64,000 bases of DNA, from positions 1 to 64,000 of the forward strand of contig JAGAJP010000060.1 in NCBI GenBank assembly GCA_017626045.1, written 5' to 3'. The notes under the pieces are model-generated. The model did no database searches, was not told where the DNA came from, and saw nothing but the letters and a program-made list of their open reading frames with translations. Shown here piece after piece: positions 45,018 through 52,242 of this stretch. How positions within the stretch are numbered: position 1 is the stretch's first letter; each line of letters begins with the position of its first letter. The position numbers and the translations under genes are program-made. The DNA is from Muribaculaceae bacterium. Lineage in GTDB: Bacteria; Bacteroidota; Bacteroidia; Bacteroidales; Muribaculaceae.

Positions 45018-45857
45018 TTATTCAATCTCTTCAGGAGATTCTTGTCCTTTGATATAATCAGAAGCCTTGGCCGAGGAAATGACACTCCTTCCGAGTTTAG
45101 ACTCCAATTCAGTTCGGGCAACTTTCGCAACATTGCCTCCGCTTTTGGCAACATTGATATGCTGCCCAAGCGTTTGAGGATTCCGCTGTTTGGATATTTC
45201 CGTGGTAGAAGCCTCTGCAAGAGTGTTGAGGGCAAGTTCGATGTTCGTCATATTGTCCCTCAGAGATTCTTTTTTCAATCCTTTGAGGTCTTTGTATTCT
45301 CTTGTTTTCATGCCGCTCCATTGCCTGGTGATGAAATCTGTAAGCAATCCATATTTGCTGTCATCAAGACCTCCGCGTTTCCATTCATCGGTAAGCATCT
45401 TCCTGACCTCAATGCCTCGAAGACGCTGGTTTATCCATTCTTCCGAATAACCGAGGCGGCGGTAATCAGCCACAGCCTGTTCAATGGAAAGTTCCGGGTC
45501 TTGCATTTGGTCAAGGCGCGTAGCGGCAACCTGCGCCATCCACTGCTTGAATGGCTCGGCCTTTGGGGAAGGGATAGATTGGATAATCCTAAACAATGCG
45601 GTTGGATTTGCAGCCAAAGTTTTACGAGTTCTTCCACTTTCGCCTTTCATTGGTATCTGGGGACAATTTGTCCCTATGTAGACTCCCAGCTCAGGCTCGC
45701 GCTTTCTCATTTTTTTCAGATAGTCGGTTGGGTTTGCACTGTCTGTAAGCACTTCCACCACATCGACTACAGAAAAATACCATTCCTCTTTTTCGCTGTC
45801 CCATACCGTCCTGACCTTGCGGTCATTGAAAATCTGTATATGATTCTTCTTTGTCAT
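45018..45857 (-). CDS. BRO-N family antirepressor-like protein
   Basis: A 279-residue protein. The first 110 residues form a BRO-N domain (IQIFNDRKVRTVWDSEKEEW, FSVVDVVEVLTDS), followed by IPSPKAEPFKQWMAQV, and a helical C-terminus with AEASTTEISKQRNPQTLGQH. Relatives are common in Bacteroidales and some act as phage antirepressors. It faces the early genes on the other strand and may counteract the CI-like repressor at 38904; that pairing is inferred. Confidence 0.8.
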   Translation of the reverse strand: MTKKNHIQIFNDRKVRTVWDSEKEEWYFSVVDVVEVLTDSANPTDYLKKMRKREPELGVYIGTNCPQIPMKGESGRTRKTLAANPTALFRIIQSIPSPKAEPFKQWMAQVAATRLDQMQDPELSIEQAVADYRRLGYSEEWINQRLRGIEVRKMLTDEWKRGGLDDSKYGLLTDFITRQWSGMKTREYKDLKGLKKESLRDNMTNIELALNTLAEASTTEISKQRNPQTLGQHINVAKSGGNVAKVARTELESKLGRSVISSAKASDYIKGQESPEEIE

Positions 45858-45899
45858 TTTTCAATAAAAACATCGGCTACGGGTTCATGCCTCTATAAA

Positions 45900-45958
45900 G
45901 TGACGCTCAGAGACACTACTGCCGCAGCCGAGTTAAATATCCTTCGTGAGAGCGTCAC
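45900..45958. repeat. Inverted repeat bounded by GTGACGCTC
   Basis: GTGACGCTC (45900-45908) and GAGCGTCAC (45950-45958) flank 41 bp. The ends resemble the TAGTGACGC elements elsewhere. The surrounding 45858-46232 stretch has no convincing gene; short frames there are not protein-like. Confidence 0.5.
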
Positions 45959-46232
45959 CAATCACAATGCAAAAGTAATAAAAAATTATGGATACGCAAA
46001 ATAACCAACGACCGCAGGAGTGCAAGCATTATGACGAAAAGCGCTTCGCGGATGAATGCTGCTCCAAAGGAGCAGTATCAAGACAAACATTGCATTTGGT
46101 GGTTTAGCCAGTACCTTTGCCCCGACTTCACCCCTAAAATAATGATGCCATATGAACAATAGGTACAACCGTCCGCGATAGCGTATTGAAGCCTGCCTGT
46201 ATAAGTTCTAACTTTGCCGAAAAAATTGAATT

Positions 46233-46829
46233 ATGGACAAAGTGGAACTATACAGGCAGGTTTTCGCGTCCTTCCGTACACTCTGTGCCGAAGGGAAACA
46301 GCCTTCGTCATTCAATGCCTACTGTAAGGCTCATGGAGTAGAGCAATCGTTGATGCGTCACATACTGAAAGATGAATTTCAAAATGTGAAAACTCTTTCA
46401 GGTTTTCAGTTCAGCAGGAGTGCCGGGGACCACTCGGTTGGAAAAATCTGTTCTCAGATCTATGAAGAGTTCAAACGTCTTTGTGCGGAAGGGCGCCAAC
46501 CGGGAACTTTCAAGGCATATTGCCTTCAGTATGGCATAACACGCAAGCAGATGCATGGCTATCTATATCGCAATAAACTGAGAGTAGCTGGACTTCCGGG
46601 ATTTAAGGGGCCAGCGGGAGCGGGAACGTTAAGTCGTAGCTGTCAGGAGATTCCGTTCGAGGAAGTGATCTTCGAGGAGGCAGGTTTCCTTCCGGCTGAA
46701 GGATGCAATATGATAACGGTAAAGGTAAACGGTCATGTCGCTGTCAGTTTTCCGGCGGACACTGATGTGGCCGTCATTGCAAAGTTTGTCAGGAAGATTG
46801 GAAAGGAGGCGGGACATGTGGGGGCTTGA
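46233..46829 (+). mobile_element. IS66-type accessory ORF (TnpA-like), remnant of an insertion sequence
   Basis: A 198-residue protein with two similar helix-turn-helix blocks (FRTLCAEGKQPSSFNAYC at about 14-31 and FKRLCAEGRQPGTFKAYC at about 86-103) and a C-terminal strand-rich end (ITVKVNGHVAVSFPADTD) like the DNA-recognition end of IS66 TnpA. The usual downstream IS66 tnpB and transposase genes are missing; the next sequence is the cut integrase. It is therefore a fragment. The family call rests on pattern only. Confidence 0.5.
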
Positions 46830-47427
46830 GCAGGGATTGAGGCTGTGGGTATGCCTTTATTAAATCCTGTCGGAGAGCCTCGTTGACATATATCTTCAAA
46901 AATTTGTGATATGATGCAATTGTGGTCTGTTTATAATCACGTCTGCTCCGAAGCCATGTGTCGAATTTCTGGATATTTGATTTGGTGAGATCGCTGAAAT
47001 CTCGGATTGTATTAAACTCCTCAAGCGCAACAGTTAGTTTACGATGGTTTTTTCTCGTTGATTCCCTTATGTCATTCCTTGTTTCCGCAGTTGCCTTGAC
47101 AAAACTTATAAAGGACTTGCCATTACCTTTTCCCTTAAGGAAACTTTCAAGCAGGCTCCAAGTAAATGGTTTGTCGTCAATCATAAGTCTTCTTATGAAA
47201 TTGACAATTGATTCATATATCTTTTCAATCTTAAGATTCAGATCGACGGCATCGGTGCGAGCGACAATTTTATTTTGTTTGCTCCAGTTCTTAGGAAGTA
47301 CCTTGACTCCGGTAGATATCCATTTTCGCTTACCTTCGAAGGAGATTTCAATTTCTACAAAGGTTCCTTTGGAGGCTGTAGGTTTGCGTCTTCCATATAG
47401 AATTCGCACTGTTGGATAATTGTTCAT
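46789..47427 (-). pseudogene. Tyrosine recombinase/integrase, truncated (catalytic domain missing)
   Basis: The 212-codon frame holds only the N-terminal arm-binding domain (VRILYGRRKPTASKGTFVEI) and the SAM-like core-binding domain (to about residue 194). The catalytic domain with its R-H-R-Y residues is absent. The last 18 codons (after IKAYP) are out-of-frame reading of the IS66-like remnant, so the break is near 46845. The family (SAM-like domain 5) is typical of Bacteroidetes integrative elements. The gene lies at the right end of the island, about 100 bp from a 24-bp repeat. The element can no longer move by its own enzyme. Confidence 0.82.
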
Positions 47428-47528
47428 TGTATTTTTAATGCTAATTTACTAATTTGACTTCAATTAACCCATCATGCTATTGACAGTTATTATAACTATA
47501 ACGATGTATCATAGGATGTATCATATTT

Positions 47529-47552
47529 GTATCAAATTGGAGATAATTAGAG
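47529..47552 (+). repeat. Right copy of the 24-bp direct repeat, candidate attachment site
   Basis: It matches 34497-34520 with one mismatch (core ATTGGAGATAATTAGAG). It lies in a 205-bp AT-rich gap (47428-47632) just upstream of the integrase start, a usual place for an attachment site. Nothing else is visible in that gap. Confidence 0.6.
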
Positions 47553-47646
47553 CAAAGAAGTGATAATAATAGTTATATTATTACTAATAATCGTAATAAA
47601 GAGAACAAAAACGTAGGTGAGATACTAACCGATTGAGATACAATAG

Positions 47647-47674
47647 AAAAAGGCTGTCCCACGACAGCCTTTTT
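47647..47674 (-). terminator. Terminator of the tRNA operon
   Basis: A 12-bp perfect stem (47647-47658 with 47663-47674) with a 4-base loop and A/T tails on both sides lies just 3' of tRNA-Arg. Confidence 0.88.
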
Positions 47675-47678
47675 CATG

Positions 47679-47752
47679 TGATCCGCACAGGATTCAAACC
47701 TGTAACCTTCTGATCCGTAGTCAGATGCTCTATTCAGTTGAGCTAGCGGACC
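47679..47752 (-). tRNA. tRNA-Arg (anticodon ACG)
   Basis: A full cloverleaf: acceptor GGTCCGC/GCGGATC, D-stem GCTC/GAGC, anticodon stem TCTGA/TCAGA with loop CTACGGA, T-stem ACAGG/CCTGT. CCA is not encoded. It is the last gene of a leftward tRNA cluster. Confidence 0.93.
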
Positions 47753-47785
47753 CTCATTGCAAATAATCCCTATTTAAATTCATCG

Positions 47786-47858
47786 TGATCCGCGTGGGGC
47801 TCGAACCCACGACCCCAACATTAAAAGTGTTGTGCTCTACCAGCTGAGCTAGCGAATC
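47786..47858 (-). tRNA. tRNA-Lys (anticodon TTT)
   Basis: Acceptor GATTCGC/GCGGATC (one T-G pair), D-stem GCTC/GAGC, anticodon stem CAACA/TGTTG with loop CTTTTAA, T-stem GTGGG/CCCAC. CCA is not encoded. Confidence 0.94.
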
Positions 47859-47894
47859 TCCATATAAAATAGAAAGCTTTCGCTCTCTATCTTG

Positions 47895-47968
47895 CGCTTC
47901 AAGATGGGCTTGAACCAACGACCCCCTGATTAACAGTCAGGTGCTCTAACCAACTGAGCTATTGAAGC
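47895..47968 (-). tRNA. tRNA-Asn (anticodon GTT), copy 1
   Basis: Acceptor GCTTCAA/TTGAAGC, D-stem GCTC/GAGC, anticodon stem CCTGA/TCAGG with loop CTGTTAA. The T-stem has one T-T mismatch (GTTGG/CCATC), shared by copy 2. Confidence 0.92.
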
Positions 47969-48002
47969 ATTTTAGATGTTTTAATCCGTCTCCGGAATTT
48001 TG

Positions 48003-48076
48003 CGCTTCAAGATGGGCTTGAACCAACGACCCCCTGATTAACAGTCAGGTGCTCTAACCAACTGAGCTATTGAAGC
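48003..48076 (-). tRNA. tRNA-Asn (anticodon GTT), copy 2
   Basis: Identical to the copy at 47895-47968 across all 74 bases and in short flanks, so a tandem duplication. Confidence 0.92.
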
Positions 48077-48086
48077 ATTTATGTCT

Positions 48087-48110
48087 CAAACCAACTAAGG
48101 GATTGAAGCA
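48087..48110 (-). pseudogene. Fragment of a third tRNA-Asn (5' end only)
   Basis: AACCAACTAAGGGATTGAAGC matches the 5' part of tRNA-Asn with several changes in the D-arm (here described on the plus strand, 48089 onward). The rest of the tRNA is missing, so it is a decayed end of the tandem array. Confidence 0.6.
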
Positions 48111-48475
48111 GTATCGCATTTTCAAGGTGGTGTCCCTCTCAATTGCGATGCAAAATTACAGCTTTTTTTTTAATCCTGCAAATATTTCAGCAATTTTTTT
48201 TCTAAAAAAATAATCTGCATTATTCATGGCCCTTATTGCAACAAGAGTTAATTGTCAGCATCTCAGCGCGATGTTCATTCTTCCTCTATGAAAGTAGGAT
48301 ATTCTAAATCAAGTATCGTCATCGCCGTGCTCGTGGTTATGCACCGCCATTTGGCCCTTTCGTTAAAAAACAGTATGAATAATGCAGGTTGGTACGTTCG
48401 AGGCGAGCGTCCAGGTATGTCCATGGCAACTGCAGTATATCTATTGAACGGTTATGTTAATAATTCAAAATAGAA
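48111..48475. other. Intergenic stretch without a supported gene
   Basis: The first 120 bp are very AT-rich and could hold the promoter of the leftward tRNA cluster. A short rightward frame (48252-48473) shows no protein-like pattern. A CGAGGCGAGCGTCC segment near 48399 is loosely like the dispersed GAGCGTC repeats. Confidence 0.4.
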
Positions 48476-48512
48476 GAGAGCGGTCCGAATCTCAACGATC
48501 CGGACCGTTCTC
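48476..48512 (-). terminator. Terminator-like hairpin after rpmA
   Basis: A 12-bp stem with one G-T pair (48476-48487 with 48501-48512) lies 26 bp past the rpmA stop. The T-run on the minus strand is short. Confidence 0.65.
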
Positions 48513-48538
48513 AATTTATTTAACAAAATTTCCTGAGC

Positions 48539-48802
48539 TTAGTTTGCTGCGTAGGGTTCTACGTTGATAAACTTACGTCCTTCCTTACCGGTGGTGAAGA
48601 CTACAATTCCGTCGATGAGTGCGAAGATTGTGTGGTCTTTACCCATGCCTACATTGAGACCCGGGTGGTGAACAGTGCCGCGCTGACGCTTGATGATGTT
48701 GCCAGCCTTGCACTTGGAGCCACCGAAAATTTTAACACCGAGACGTTTGCTTTGCGATTCGCGGCCGTTCTTAGAACTGCCGACACCTTTTTTATGTGCC
48801 AT
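48539..48802 (-). CDS. rpmA: 50S ribosomal protein L27
   Basis: An 87-residue L27. The N-terminus [20 protein letters not shown] carries the conserved GSSKNGRDS-type segment that reaches the peptidyl-transferase centre, and [16 protein letters not shown] is the usual core. It begins MAHKKG directly, with no extended N-terminal leader of the Firmicutes type. It follows rplU by 12 bp in the standard rplU-rpmA operon. Confidence 0.98.
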   Translation of the reverse strand: MAHKKGVGSSKNGRESQSKRLGVKIFGGSKCKAGNIIKRQRGTVHHPGLNVGMGKDHTIFALIDGIVVFTTGKEGRKFINVEPYAAN

Positions 48803-48814
48803 ATCTAATGATGA

Positions 48815-49135
48815 TTATTTTTCGATGTTCTTAACTAATACTTTTGAGAACTGCTGGCGGTGGCCATTCAGTCTGCGATAACCTTTGCGACGTTTCTTCT
48901 TGAAGACAAGAACCTTGTCACCCTTCACGAGGGGGAGAAGAACCTCACATGTAACTTTGGCTCCTTCAACGGCAGGAGCGCCGACCTTAACGTCGCCGTC
49001 GGCGTCGAGAAGCAGTACTTTGTCAAAGACTACGGAGTCTCCTTCCTTTACTTCATCGCCGAGGTGGTGCACATACAGAAACTTGCCTTCTTCGGCTTTG
49101 AACTGCTGACCTTTGATTTCTACGATTGCGTACAT
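48815..49135 (-). CDS. rplU: 50S ribosomal protein L21
   Basis: A 106-residue L21 starting [17 protein letters not shown] with the C-terminal [17 protein letters not shown] block that binds 23S rRNA. Length and both ends fit the family. It is the first gene of rplU-rpmA and has a clear promoter 85 bp upstream. Confidence 0.98.
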   Translation of the reverse strand: MYAIVEIKGQQFKAEEGKFLYVHHLGDEVKEGDSVVFDKVLLLDADGDVKVGAPAVEGAKVTCEVLLPLVKGDKVLVFKKKRRKGYRRLNGHRQQFSKVLVKNIEK

Positions 49136-49219
49136 TTTAATTGGTTGAATTAATTGTTGTTGCGTTGGGCGCGGAACGATTATGCCCCGTCTTTATAAGC
49201 CTTGGCGCGAAATGCACCG

Positions 49220-49250
49220 CAAAGTTACAAAAAAATTCCGACTTGACAAA
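49220..49250 (-). promoter_or_regulatory. Promoter of rplU-rpmA
   Basis: On the minus strand TTTG (49247-49250), exactly 19 bp, then TAACTTTG (49220-49227). This is a textbook Bacteroidetes housekeeping promoter. Confidence 0.85.
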
Positions 49251-49293
49251 TCAATTTTCGATTTATTTTCAATTCATCGTTGTTGCGTGGTGG

Positions 49294-50292
49294 CTAAACG
49301 AGTATGCTGTTGAGCTTGCGGTGCTCCACGAGGAAGCCGTCGTGGCCGAATTCGGATTCAATCTCGTGATATTCGGCGCCGGGTATCATGGCGGTTAGCT
49401 CGCGCATCTCTTCCGGTGTGAAGATGATGTCGGTGGTGATGCCGATTATGGTGGTCTTTGCCTTTATGCCGGCGAGTGCGGTGGCAACGCCGCCGCGGCC
49501 TCTGCCTGCGTCGTGCGTGTCGAAGGCATCAAGTATCGTCATGTAGGAGTAGGCGTTGAAGCGTCTGACAAGTTTCTCTCCCTGATACTTCTGATATGTG
49601 CAGGCTCGGTGCGTTGCCGGAATCCCGTCGCATGGCGGATCCTGCTGTGTGGCGTTGTAGCCCCATGGCCCGCGGTAGGTGAGTAGCCCGATTGCGCGGG
49701 CGGCGGCAAGCCCCTTGCTTCCGGCTTCAGCGTTCCGTTCCCCATAAGTCGCATCGCTTCTTATAGCCATTCGCTGGGTTTCGTCTATCGCGATGCTCCA
49801 GGGTGATGCCTTGGCAGATGTCGCTATAAGTATGAGCCGTCTGAAACGCTCCGGTTCCATTACAGCCCATTCTATTGCCTGAAATCCTCCTACCGAACTC
49901 CCTACAAGGGTGTTTATGTCCGTAAGCCCGAGGTCGTCTGCAAGAATGATATGTGCCTTCACCATATCCCTGATTGTCAGTTTTGGGAAGTCGTAATAAT
50001 ATGGCTCGCCTGTCGCGGGGTCCTCAGACAGGGGACCGGTGGAGCCGTAGCAGGAACCTATGATGTTGGCGCATACCACAAACCATCTGTCAGGATCAAG
50101 AAAACAGCCCGATTCAACGGTATGTGGCCACCAGTCCGCCACGTCGCTGTTGGCGGTGAGTGCGTGGCATACCCACACCACATTGTCTTTCTTAGCGTTG
50201 AGCGTTCCAAATGTGTGGTATGCTATATCAAGACAGGGGAGAGTTCCGCCAAGTTCGAGGGGGAAAGGATTGTGGTAGTGAAATATGTTCAT
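49294..50292 (-). CDS. metX: Homoserine O-acetyltransferase
   Basis: The protein (332 residues from ATG 50290-50292) is an alpha/beta hydrolase of the MetX family, which makes O-acetyl-homoserine for methionine synthesis. The nucleophile is in GSSVGG (S133), the acid in ITTDIIFTPEEM, and the histidine in EFGHDGFL near the end; VCHALTANSDVADWW is the family's oxyanion/substrate block. The frame extends 47 codons upstream, but that part lies in the neighbouring gene end and hairpin and lacks family features. Some MetX-like enzymes use succinyl-CoA; not distinguished here. Confidence 0.93.
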   Translation of the reverse strand: MNIFHYHNPFPLELGGTLPCLDIAYHTFGTLNAKKDNVVWVCHALTANSDVADWWPHTVESGCFLDPDRWFVVCANIIGSCYGSTGPLSEDPATGEPYYYDFPKLTIRDMVKAHIILADDLGLTDINTLVGSSVGGFQAIEWAVMEPERFRRLILIATSAKASPWSIAIDETQRMAIRSDATYGERNAEAGSKGLAAARAIGLLTYRGPWGYNATQQDPPCDGIPATHRACTYQKYQGEKLVRRFNAYSYMTILDAFDTHDAGRGRGGVATALAGIKAKTTIIGITTDIIFTPEEMRELTAMIPGAEYHEIESEFGHDGFLVEHRKLNSILV

Positions 50293-50305
50293 GTGTAATT
50301 TGCTA

Positions 50306-50331
50306 AGGAGCCCCGCTTTTGCGAGGCTCCT
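50306..50331 (-). terminator. Strong hairpin between the Omp28-like gene and metX
   Basis: An 11-bp stem with one mismatch (50306-50316 with 50321-50331) and a TTTT loop fills the 44-bp gap. It probably ends the upstream transcript or attenuates read-through into metX. There is no room for a riboswitch. Confidence 0.6.
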
Positions 50332-50336
50332 GATGA

Positions 50337-52235
50337 TTATCTTACTGCTATCTTCCTTACTCCGCAAGAGTTGTCGGATAGTTTCCAGCGTACTATATAT
50401 ACTCCGGGATTCAGTCTTTCTGACGGATTGCATGGGATGCCGGAAAGAGAGAATACAGAGAGCTTGGCATCCGGGTCGGAAGCCTCGATGTGTCCGGAAT
50501 GGGTCACGAATATGCTAAGGTCTCCGGTCTTCTCCAGTCTTTCCACTCCGTTTTGAGCGAAGTCGTTGAAGCGTTTGGCTCCCGCGTTCAGCACATAGTT
50601 GTCGGCAAGGTCTTTCTCGTTCACCTTGTGGACGAACGCCACCACCTCGCAGTTCTCCGGCTTCCAGTCGGCTTCCGGTTTCACGGCATCGAATGAGATG
50701 TCGAAGCTGCCGTCATCGCCGATGGTCATGAGGTCGCCGTTGTCGCCAGCATTGAAGCAATGCCTTATCACGCCTCTATGGCGGAATCTTTCCTTAAGAT
50801 CGGCAGGCGCATCCTCGGGAATGTCATCCATTCCGGATTGCATATACTTGCCGGTGGCTGGAATGTTGTCTTCAAGAAGATATGCAGTGACATACAGGTT
50901 TTCTTTGAAATCCATCGCCGCCTTGCTTATCTTGCCGTATATCCGGCACGAGACGTTGTCGGCGCTTACATCAGAGTCCACCAGCACCTTTGCAAGGGCG
51001 GGATGCAGCATGGCTTCATCGAGGCGGGTCTCGTAATGCTCGGTGTTTGCCTGATTTTCCGCTCCTATCACAGGTACGGCGTATCCCTGCATCACTCGGC
51101 GGTCATACATCACCGCGGGATTGTAGGTCCCCCCTGAGCCAAACAGGTATTCCAATGATTTGTCACACGGTTTGGTGAAGAAATCATCGATGAATCCTGT
51201 GTGATGGGCAACATATATGTGCGGATCTGCAAACTTCTCGAGTGCCATGTCGAGGTAATAGAACATAAACGGGCAGTTTGTGCATCTCAGCCCAGTGAAT
51301 TCCTCCACGAGCGGGACGCGCCGGAATACATCGGAGGATACATACAGTTCTATTGAAGTCGCCATGCAGTCTGTATTTTTCTTGCCATCGATCTCAGTGG
51401 CTTTTGCAGTCAGAGTCACTGCAGACCCTTCGATATCCGGAGAGCGAAGTATTCCAGTCAAAGTGACGGAGCCATAAGGCTCAAGCGGCGATGGGAGATC
51501 GAGCGTGCGGCTGGCGGTCAGGTGTCCGTCGGAGTCATAACCGGAATAGACTATGCTCCCGATATGCCCGGCGCTCTGATTATGTACATAAAGGCTGCAT
51601 TCGAAGTCCGAGCCAGGTGCAACTACGAGAGGCTGTGCGAATGGCGCCACTATCACGTGGTTGTCCATAGCGTTGTCATCGCCGTCTATTATTGCTTCTA
51701 TCAGAAGTGTGCCGCGTGATGATTCCTCGATCCATCCGTTGCGCCCCGGATTGATGAAGCAGACTCCCGGCATCAGGGCGTTCCTGTATGCGGCAATCGG
51801 GAAGGGCTCGCCTTGTGTCTCGAACACTCGGTAGCCCACATAGACCGGACTGTCGCCAATAGTGACAGGCTCGTCGAAGTATACCTCGTTCCAGCCTGCG
51901 GTAAAATTGACCGTCTTGCTTGCCGCCTCTTCCTCAAGCGATCCGGTGTATGCTTTTACGCAAGAGAAGCCTTTGCTTTTCTGCTTGTAGTCGGCACGCA
52001 GATAGCATCTCACTCCAAGTATGTTCCGTCCTTTCAGATTTGCCACAAGCGGATCTGCCTCAGGGTCGATACGGATCGCCGCCTCCATGAACGCATTGGC
52101 TCCGCTGCCGATGGCGGCTATGTCGTCTTCTCCACATTCGTGAGGAGAAAAACCATAATATCCTAATGAGGCCGCGCTCACGGACGACGCCGACAGCGCC
52201 CCCGTGAGCATAAGTGATAACAAGAGTTTTCTCAT
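50337..52235 (-). CDS. Secreted Omp28-like protein with CxxC motif and C-terminal sorting-like tail
   Basis: A 632-residue exported protein (signal peptide ending SVSAA). The N-terminal half is beta-sandwich. At about residue 315 EEFTGLRCTNCPFM marks a thioredoxin-like Omp28 domain with a CxxC pair. The last 60 residues (LSVFSLSGIPCN ... LNPGVYIVRW) resemble a type IX-style sorting tail. Omp28-like proteins are outer-membrane-associated and poorly defined; a redox role is possible from CxxC. It is 7 bp downstream of a longer paralogue that has lost the CxxC, so the two are co-transcribed. Confidence 0.75.
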   Translation of the reverse strand: MRKLLLSLMLTGALSASSVSAASLGYYGFSPHECGEDDIAAIGSGANAFMEAAIRIDPEADPLVANLKGRNILGVRCYLRADYKQKSKGFSCVKAYTGSLEEEAASKTVNFTAGWNEVYFDEPVTIGDSPVYVGYRVFETQGEPFPIAAYRNALMPGVCFINPGRNGWIEESSRGTLLIEAIIDGDDNAMDNHVIVAPFAQPLVVAPGSDFECSLYVHNQSAGHIGSIVYSGYDSDGHLTASRTLDLPSPLEPYGSVTLTGILRSPDIEGSAVTLTAKATEIDGKKNTDCMATSIELYVSSDVFRRVPLVEEFTGLRCTNCPFMFYYLDMALEKFADPHIYVAHHTGFIDDFFTKPCDKSLEYLFGSGGTYNPAVMYDRRVMQGYAVPVIGAENQANTEHYETRLDEAMLHPALAKVLVDSDVSADNVSCRIYGKISKAAMDFKENLYVTAYLLEDNIPATGKYMQSGMDDIPEDAPADLKERFRHRGVIRHCFNAGDNGDLMTIGDDGSFDISFDAVKPEADWKPENCEVVAFVHKVNEKDLADNYVLNAGAKRFNDFAQNGVERLEKTGDLSIFVTHSGHIEASDPDAKLSVFSLSGIPCNPSERLNPGVYIVRWKLSDNSCGVRKIAVR

Positions 52236-52242
52236 CAGACAA

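Larger units (their letters stand above)
47633..47792. repeat. Right, intact copy of the 160-bp tRNA-Arg repeat
   Basis: This is the partner of 36319-36478. This copy contains the functional tRNA-Arg and runs to the 3' end of tRNA-Lys, so it is probably the original locus and the left one the duplicate. Confidence 0.9.

Noticed and set aside
44892..46004. A 370-codon rightward open frame
   Set aside because: It lies opposite the BRO-family gene (45018-45857), which has a recognisable domain; the rightward translation is arginine/phenylalanine-rich without family features.
36634..47427. Complete prophage
   Set aside because: No terminase, portal, capsid, tail or lysis gene can be seen; only regulatory, replication-type and modification genes are present.
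48252..48473. 73-codon frame between the tRNA cluster and rpmA
   Set aside because: No recognisable fold, no promoter and unusual composition; more likely intergenic.
50293..50336. Possible SAM riboswitch before metX
   Set aside because: The gap is only 44 bp and holds a single terminator-like hairpin.
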